56,639 nt of DNA. It comes from Planctomycetota bacterium. Its GTDB lineage: Bacteria; Planctomycetota; UBA1135; GCA-002686595. Positions 52,308 through 56,639 of the stretch are shown here, one piece after another (position 1 is the first letter of the stretch; each line of letters starts with the position of its first letter). The position numbers were made by a program, and so were the translations under genes. Under the pieces are notes generated by a model. It did no database searches. It had not been told where the DNA came from and was given only the letters and a program-made list of their open reading frames with translations. The stretch covers positions 1 through 56,639 of the forward strand of contig NYYZ01000013.1 in assembly GCA_002686945.1 (NCBI GenBank), written 5' to 3'.

Positions 52308-52973
52308 TCAGGCGCGATTCTGCAACGACTCGCTATCGAGATCGGGACTCAGGTCCACATCAGTGTCCTCCAGGCGCTGGTCCTCATCCAGGCCCGCATC
52401 CGTGAAGACATCCCGGCCCCGATCCACGCGTGCAGGCAGGCCAGCCTTCTGACGCAGGCGCAGGACAAACTCCTCCACCGTATCGTCCTCTTTGGATTCG
52501 ACTCCGAACAACTCACCGATCTCCCGGGCGATTGCCCCGTCGCTCTCCAACGGAATCGGATGCTCCAGATAGTACTCGCGCACATAGCGCCGAAATGCCC
52601 ACAGGGACCACCACCAGGCACTGAAGAGCAGGAGCACCGCCAGGATCACCACCAGACCTACCCAGCCCATTTTCAAGGGCCCCTCATCTGCCGGACGGCT
52701 GAGCACGTGCCCGTACAACTGCATGCCAAAACCAAGCAGCAAGAAGGTGAACCCCAGGGTGGTCTGGACGCGGTTGTAGACATACTCGCGCACGCTCATC
52801 AGCCGACCCTGGCGAGTACCGAAGTAGCGCGCCACGAGACGCCGAGGATGCTCCAGCAGGGTCGCGTTGGCGATCAGGAAGGCACCGACGATGGAAGTCA
52901 CCATGCCCAAACTGGTCCAGTCGGGATTGGCGAAAACCGCGTCGGTCACATTTGAGTTCGCGTTGGCGATCAT
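52308..52973 (-). CDS. Membrane protein of unknown function
   Basis: Protein of 221 residues from ATG 52973 (the open frame upstream is Gly/Arg-rich and unlikely). Three hydrophobic segments: near 20-40 (SLGMVTSIVGAFLIANATLL), near 75-95 and near 110-135 (GLVVILAVLLLFSAWWWSLW). The C-terminal half is cytoplasmic-looking and highly acidic (DAGLDEDQRLEDTDVDLSPD). No family is recognised. It lies 58 bases upstream of comF on the same strand. Confidence 0.7.
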   Translation of the reverse strand: MIANANSNVTDAVFANPDWTSLGMVTSIVGAFLIANATLLEHPRRLVARYFGTRQGRLMSVREYVYNRVQTTLGFTFLLLGFGMQLYGHVLSRPADEGPLKMGWVGLVVILAVLLLFSAWWWSLWAFRRYVREYYLEHPIPLESDGAIAREIGELFGVESKEDDTVEEFVLRLRQKAGLPARVDRGRDVFTDAGLDEDQRLEDTDVDLSPDLDSESLQNRA

Positions 52974-53161
52974 GGCTTGAGGAGCAGAGGTGCTCGTGAA
53001 TTGCAGCCTAACCAATCCCAGCGCCCAGGTTGCACCCACGGGAAGGGGAAGCCGAAACGGGCCCCGGCTCAGGGGCCTGCCCCCCCCCAAGGGCCAGCCC
53101 AGGCGCTATCTTGATCCGCCAGAGACAAAACTTGCCCAAGGCCGTCCCCCCCAGGCACCTC

Positions 53162-53524
53162 ATGACCCAGCCCCACTTGCAGCCCCTCAACGAGGTCTTG
53201 GATCTGGCAGCCCTGGAAGAGGAACTGGGGCGCCATCCCTCACCCAGCCAGATCCGGGCGGCCCTGCCCCGGGGGTTGGTGCTGCACGAAGACGGCCTGC
53301 ATGTGCGCCCGGATCGCCGCCTCGGCGTGCGCCACAGTTGGGTGCTCATCACCTCCCTGATCGTCTTCGGAGGCGCGAGCCTCTGGCTGTTCAAGGACAC
53401 CCTGCCCGGGGGCTGGCGCGGGGTGGGACGCCTCCTGGGATTGGTGGCTGCGCTCATCATCGCAGGGGGCCTGGTCGGTCCCATGGTGACCCGCGTGGTG
53501 CTGTCGCGACGCCCCCGCTCCTGA
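53162..53524 (+). CDS. Small two-span membrane protein
   Basis: Protein of 120 residues from ATG 53162; an upstream start at 53030 would add a low-complexity stretch that reads like spacer. A polar N-terminal part (LNEVLDLAALEEELGRHPSP) precedes two hydrophobic spans, HSWVLITSLIVFGGASLWLF and GLVAALIIAGGLVGPMV, ending in Arg-rich residues. No family is recognised. It converges with the glycosyltransferase gene at 53540, leaving 15 bases. Confidence 0.6.
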   Translation: MTQPHLQPLNEVLDLAALEEELGRHPSPSQIRAALPRGLVLHEDGLHVRPDRRLGVRHSWVLITSLIVFGGASLWLFKDTLPGGWRGVGRLLGLVAALIIAGGLVGPMVTRVVLSRRPRS

Positions 53525-53539
53525 AGAGCGGTGCCTGAA

Positions 53540-55042
53540 TCAGTTTCCCCGGTCAGGGGTAGAAAGGAGCAGCTCTGGTCGCCGCTGAGCTCCGCTGGCT
53601 GGGACCATGGCACCCGGCCCGGATTCGGGCAGCAGACGCTCTAGATCCGGCAGATGACGGCGCAAAAGAGCCACAAACTCCGCCTCGGCGGGATCCCCGG
53701 GCGCCCCTACCACCGCATGACGCAGTTGGCCCCGGCTCAAGCGTTCTTCCAGTTGGTCCACCAGGTCCCGCGCCAGCTCCAGCCCCGCATCCGAGGCGGA
53801 GAGATCCATCCAACTCATCAGATGCAATTGGGGCTGTTTACCCGCGCGCGCCAGCAAGGATCCATGGGCGGGCGAAAACACCTCCCCTTCCAAGGCTCCG
53901 ATGCGCTGCACCAGGGCCTCCCCAGCCAACCGGTCCTGGGCACTGGGAACCAGGTCTGCTGTGGTCCAAAGCCCCAAGCCGAGCAAGACCGCCAGCATCA
54001 GATTCCCCAATTGCGGTCTACGCGACCAACCCTCACTGGCCAGGGGCGCCGCACAGATCACCAGGGGCAAGAGCGCGTTGTCATAGCCTCCCGGATGCAA
54101 TCGGCCCAAGCAGCTCGCGGCGAAGCCGCCCACGAAGAGGCCCACCTGTGCCCTGCTGCTGCCATGCATACCGAGCAGAGCCAGAATCCAGATCGGTGCC
54201 GAGAAAATCAGATCACGCTGCACGAACTCCCAGGCCCCTGGCCAATAGAGACCATGGCCCCAAAGCAACTCAAGGGTGTGAAACTCATACCAGCCGGATG
54301 TCCAAACACTGGCCAGGGCCAGGCTGACCGGGAGCCCCACCACAAACCCACAGAGGGGAATCCTTGAACGCTTGAAGTCCGCCACGAGAAACCCCAGCAA
54401 GGGCAGAAGAGTGGTTTGTTTGGTGTGATAGGCCGCAAGGGCCAAAAGGACGGTCAAGGCCGACGGGAACCAGCCAGACCGAGCGCGGGATCGCTGGTGG
54501 TTCCAAAAGGCCGCCAACATGAAAAAGAGGGCCAAGGCGTCGGGCCGGGCCAGATCGAGCCAGGCCCCGCAGAAGGGATAGGCCAGGGCCAAGAATCCCG
54601 CCGCCACCAGACCTTGGACTCCCCATAGGATCCCCTTCCGGTTCACGCCCGACCCGAGAACCCCGAGCAGGACAAACAAGCCCAGGGTAGCAATCAAGGA
54701 AAGCAGACGGGGAGCCAGGAAGCCCTCGGCACCGACCCATGCCAGCAAGCTTGCGCCTTGAAAGTAGAGCGGCCCATAGGGCAGGGGAGACCAGGTGAAG
54801 TCGGGTTGCACATACAAGGGCCGCCCCTCAAGCAAACGCTCGATGCTGAAAAGAGTGATGCCCTCCAACCACTCCAACTCGAAGGGATAGGTCAACCTGA
54901 GGGTGATCAGCACCAGGCAGCCCAACAACCCCAAAGCGGCCAGCAGGGCGCCCATTGCACGCAGGCGACGGGACTTGGATCCAAGAGTCCAGGGGTCAGG
55001 CGCTTGGGAAACCCCAGCCTGATTCGCGTCTGGAGGGGTCAC
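53540..55042 (-). CDS. GT-C type membrane glycosyltransferase
   Basis: Integral membrane protein of 500 residues with about ten hydrophobic spans, of the ArnT/PMT-like (GT39 or related) group that uses lipid-linked sugars on the outer side of the inner membrane. The first large loop after TM1 carries LTYPFELEWLEGITLF with the acidic pair of the family, and GRPLYVQPDFTWSPLPYGPL. The C-terminal 150 residues are soluble and periplasmic-looking, with no known domain. It begins with GTG in a GTGA overlap with the acidic secreted protein gene, so both are likely cotranscribed. Confidence 0.78.
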   Translation of the reverse strand: MTPPDANQAGVSQAPDPWTLGSKSRRLRAMGALLAALGLLGCLVLITLRLTYPFELEWLEGITLFSIERLLEGRPLYVQPDFTWSPLPYGPLYFQGASLLAWVGAEGFLAPRLLSLIATLGLFVLLGVLGSGVNRKGILWGVQGLVAAGFLALAYPFCGAWLDLARPDALALFFMLAAFWNHQRSRARSGWFPSALTVLLALAAYHTKQTTLLPLLGFLVADFKRSRIPLCGFVVGLPVSLALASVWTSGWYEFHTLELLWGHGLYWPGAWEFVQRDLIFSAPIWILALLGMHGSSRAQVGLFVGGFAASCLGRLHPGGYDNALLPLVICAAPLASEGWSRRPQLGNLMLAVLLGLGLWTTADLVPSAQDRLAGEALVQRIGALEGEVFSPAHGSLLARAGKQPQLHLMSWMDLSASDAGLELARDLVDQLEERLSRGQLRHAVVGAPGDPAEAEFVALLRRHLPDLERLLPESGPGAMVPASGAQRRPELLLSTPDRGN

Positions 55043-56058
55043 CGAAGAGCTACCTCGTAGCCGATTTCGCCCTCAAAAACCTGGGTCTGGGTGATCTCCA
55101 TCTCGCGGCCTCCGCCAGAGCCGGATTGAACGCTGGTGTTGACCAACTCTACTTCAGCGGTGTACTCAAGCGACACCATGTGATGCAAGGCAAGGTCCCA
55201 GACCAGCTCACCCTCCAGCAGTAGTTCCAAATCAAAGCCCTCGACCACTTCCATGCCCATGGCTTGCATCTCTTCGGGCAGTTCCGGTGTGCGCTCAAAC
55301 GCCGTCGACCCCTCGACCTTGATCTGGATCACGGCCAGACCGTCTTCCTTGGATTTCAATGCCACCAGGAACTCCTCCACTTCCAAGTTGTCCCTGAACA
55401 TTGCAGAGGTCTCCCGTTCCTCTTCGGGATCTTCGCCATCCGAGAACAAGCTCAACTCCCCGAGGGGATATAACAAGCGGGCCAGGGCTTCAACCCCTTC
55501 GTCGTCGCTCAGCTCCCACTCATCCCCCACATCACAGTCGTCGCCAGCTGGCAGAAGAAAGGCAAATCCAGAGGTGGCTCGCAAGTCACTGAGCAACTCC
55601 TCATCCCCCTCCTCGTCATCTGCCCAGGCAGGCTGCCAGGACTCACTGTCCTCATCAAAGGTGAAGCGCACTGTACGACCTTCCAGATCGGACTCATCCT
55701 CGCTGTCCGGGGGATTACGCTCTTGCCCATCCACGCTGACTTGAACATGCTCCTCGTGGCCAAGAACTTCATAGGCTCGGGTCAAGACCAGAATCTGTCC
55801 ATCTTCAACCTTCTCAAAGGTGTCCAGCACCTCAACTTTGGACTCCTGACGCACACTGATCTCAAGTTCCGGCTGGGGACCATCGCGAGACTCGCCATCC
55901 ACCAAGACCTCCACTGACGAATCAACCAGCTCCAGCTCCATCACGGAGTTGTAGATACGGGTGATCTTGGTACCCTGCTTGGGGGCGTACTGAAAATCCC
56001 CCGTTGCAGCAAACAGCAGCAAGCAGGGGGCAAGAAACAGGGGCTGAGGAGGGTGCAT
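55039..56058 (-). CDS. Acidic secreted protein of unknown function
   Basis: Predicted exported protein of 339 residues from ATG 56058, which begins the signal peptide PLFLAPCLLLFAATG. The mature part is rich in Glu and Asp, with clusters such as DSEDESDLEG, WADDEEGDEELLSDL and VGDEWELSDDEG. No family is recognised. The first 17 codons of the longer open frame lack a signal and are omitted. The gene overlaps the GT-C glycosyltransferase by four bases and is its likely partner. Confidence 0.72.
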   Translation of the reverse strand: MHPPQPLFLAPCLLLFAATGDFQYAPKQGTKITRIYNSVMELELVDSSVEVLVDGESRDGPQPELEISVRQESKVEVLDTFEKVEDGQILVLTRAYEVLGHEEHVQVSVDGQERNPPDSEDESDLEGRTVRFTFDEDSESWQPAWADDEEGDEELLSDLRATSGFAFLLPAGDDCDVGDEWELSDDEGVEALARLLYPLGELSLFSDGEDPEEERETSAMFRDNLEVEEFLVALKSKEDGLAVIQIKVEGSTAFERTPELPEEMQAMGMEVVEGFDLELLLEGELVWDLALHHMVSLEYTAEVELVNTSVQSGSGGGREMEITQTQVFEGEIGYEVALR

Positions 56059-56240
56059 CTGTGGATTGGTTGCTGAAGTGACGGCCAATAGGGTACCCGC
56101 GGCAGGCACTCACGGGGGTGCCTCAATTGCTCCTGGCAAGAGAACACAAATCGAGTCTGCTGAGCCAAATCTTCTCTTGAAGGCTAGCAAACCCAGTTGC
56201 AAAGCCCTCACTTGCCCACGACACCACAGCATCCGAGAGT

Positions 56241-56402
56241 GTGAGCCCTGGCATCCAGTCGAGGCCCATCCAATTGCACATCCTCATTGATGATGATGGC
56301 GCTCGCCTGCGACCGTTCTTGACCCGTGAACTCATCGAATTGGGCTTCACAGTCGCCGAAGCAGCGGACGCGATTGAGGCGCGAGAGCTGCTCGGGGGCT
56401 AG
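56241..56402 (+). pseudogene. Fragment of a response-regulator receiver domain
   Basis: A 53-codon frame, GTG 56241 to TAG 56402 (or TTG 56274). It holds the first two beta-alpha units of a receiver: LHILIDDDGARLRPFL, with the acidic triad D-D-D, then ELIELGFTVAEAADAIEA and RELLGG, after which it stops. The phospho-acceptor aspartate and everything after it are missing. It is either a decayed gene or a micro-domain protein. The 183 bases before it (56059-56240) show nothing else I can name. Confidence 0.45.
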
Positions 56403-56423
56403 CTTGCTGCCCCCCCACGCCCC

Positions 56424-56639
56424 TCACTCCCACTCAATCGTCGCCGGTGGCTTGCTGGAGATGTCCAGCACCACCCGGTTGATGCCGCGCACTTCGTTGA
56501 TGATGCGACTGGAGATGGTGCGCAGCACATCGTGGGGCAGGTAGCACCAGTCGGCGGTCATGCCGTCCTGGCTTGATACGGCGCGGATCGCGCAGGCGTC
56601 TTCATAGGTGCGGGCATCGCCCATGACACCGACCGACTT
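56424..56639 (-). CDS. guaA: GMP synthase, C-terminal end (partial)
   Basis: The last 71 codons of guaA, continuing past the right edge of the window. The sequence [18 protein letters not shown]-like [31 protein letters not shown] and the end [12 protein letters not shown] are the dimerisation end of glutamine-hydrolysing GMP synthase, which converts XMP to GMP. The ATP-pyrophosphatase and amidotransferase parts lie outside the window. The stop is TGA at 56424-56426. Confidence 0.95.
   Translation of the reverse strand, partial: KSVGVMGDARTYEDACAIRAVSSQDGMTADWCYLPHDVLRTISSRIINEVRGINRVVLDISSKPPATIEWE

Noticed and set aside
1..56639. CRISPR arrays, tRNAs, insertion sequences, prophage or integrase genes
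   Set aside because: No regular short repeats, tRNA cloverleaf with a CCA-type end, transposase or integrase motif was seen on either strand.

Overview
The window is 56.6 kb of densely packed, GC-rich bacterial chromosome with about 48 protein genes, no tRNA, rRNA, CRISPR array, insertion sequence or phage gene that I can see. A YidC with a large periplasmic domain, several lipobox signal peptides, a SpoIID-type lytic enzyme and many lipoprotein or membrane genes point to a diderm bacterium. The ThuA-like secreted protein, the PrkA/DUF444/SpoVR set, the ATP-cone protein beside nrdR and the general style of the hypothetical proteins resemble Planctomycetota. That assignment is an inference from gene content. 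Starts are a mix of ATG, GTG and TTG, often without a strong Shine-Dalgarno site, and genes are frequently joined by ATGA, GTGA or TGATG overlaps.

Layout. 0.2-3.6 kb (+): rnpA-yidD, a TolB-like propeller protein, an orphan FixJ-type response regulator and a YycJ-like metallo-hydrolase. 3.6-14.9 kb (-): one long co-directional run read from prkA through a DUF444 protein and spoVR, then a PD-(D/E)XK nuclease with a predicted Fe-S cluster, then four glycosyltransferase genes, one of which is a GT2-GT4 fusion. 15.0-16.1 kb (+): an M28-type lipoprotein peptidase. 16.1-28.5 kb (-): a second long run read as nadD, a WecA/MraY-like transferase, a phosphoesterase, yidC, mnmE, nrdR, an ATP-cone protein that looks like a catalytically dead anaerobic ribonucleotide reductase, and smc. 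28.6-34.2 kb: alternating single genes (small lipoprotein, miaA, a secreted hypothetical, mutL, a ThuA-like protein). 34.2-39.9 kb (-): a UPF0261/PEP-hydrolase-like pair and a quinone-type operon ubiE-ubiX-ubiA ending in holA. 40.1-43.3 kb (-): a 1060-residue propeller lipoprotein. 43.8-47.3 kb (+): ruvB, a spoIID-like gene and tgt. 47.4-56.6 kb: an SH3-repeat protein with a previously hidden 53-residue Cys4 protein behind it, an aminotransferase, larC, comF, small membrane proteins, a GT-C membrane glycosyltransferase with an acidic secreted protein, a fragment of a receiver domain, and the 3' end of guaA running off the window.

Functional themes are RNA processing and tRNA modification (rnpA, miaA, mnmE, tgt), membrane insertion (yidC, yidD), DNA maintenance (smc, mutL, ruvB, holA), cofactors (nadD, quinone genes, larC) and surface glycans. 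The most notable object is the nrdR-linked ATP-cone protein at 19905-21980. It keeps the architecture and several motifs of class III ribonucleotide reductase but has a single cysteine and no glycyl-radical site, which suggests a regulatory paralogue. Other points are three convergent gene pairs that share a CTAG double stop, an aminotransferase lacking the usual PLP-pyridine aspartate, and two short genes missed by length-limited gene calling.
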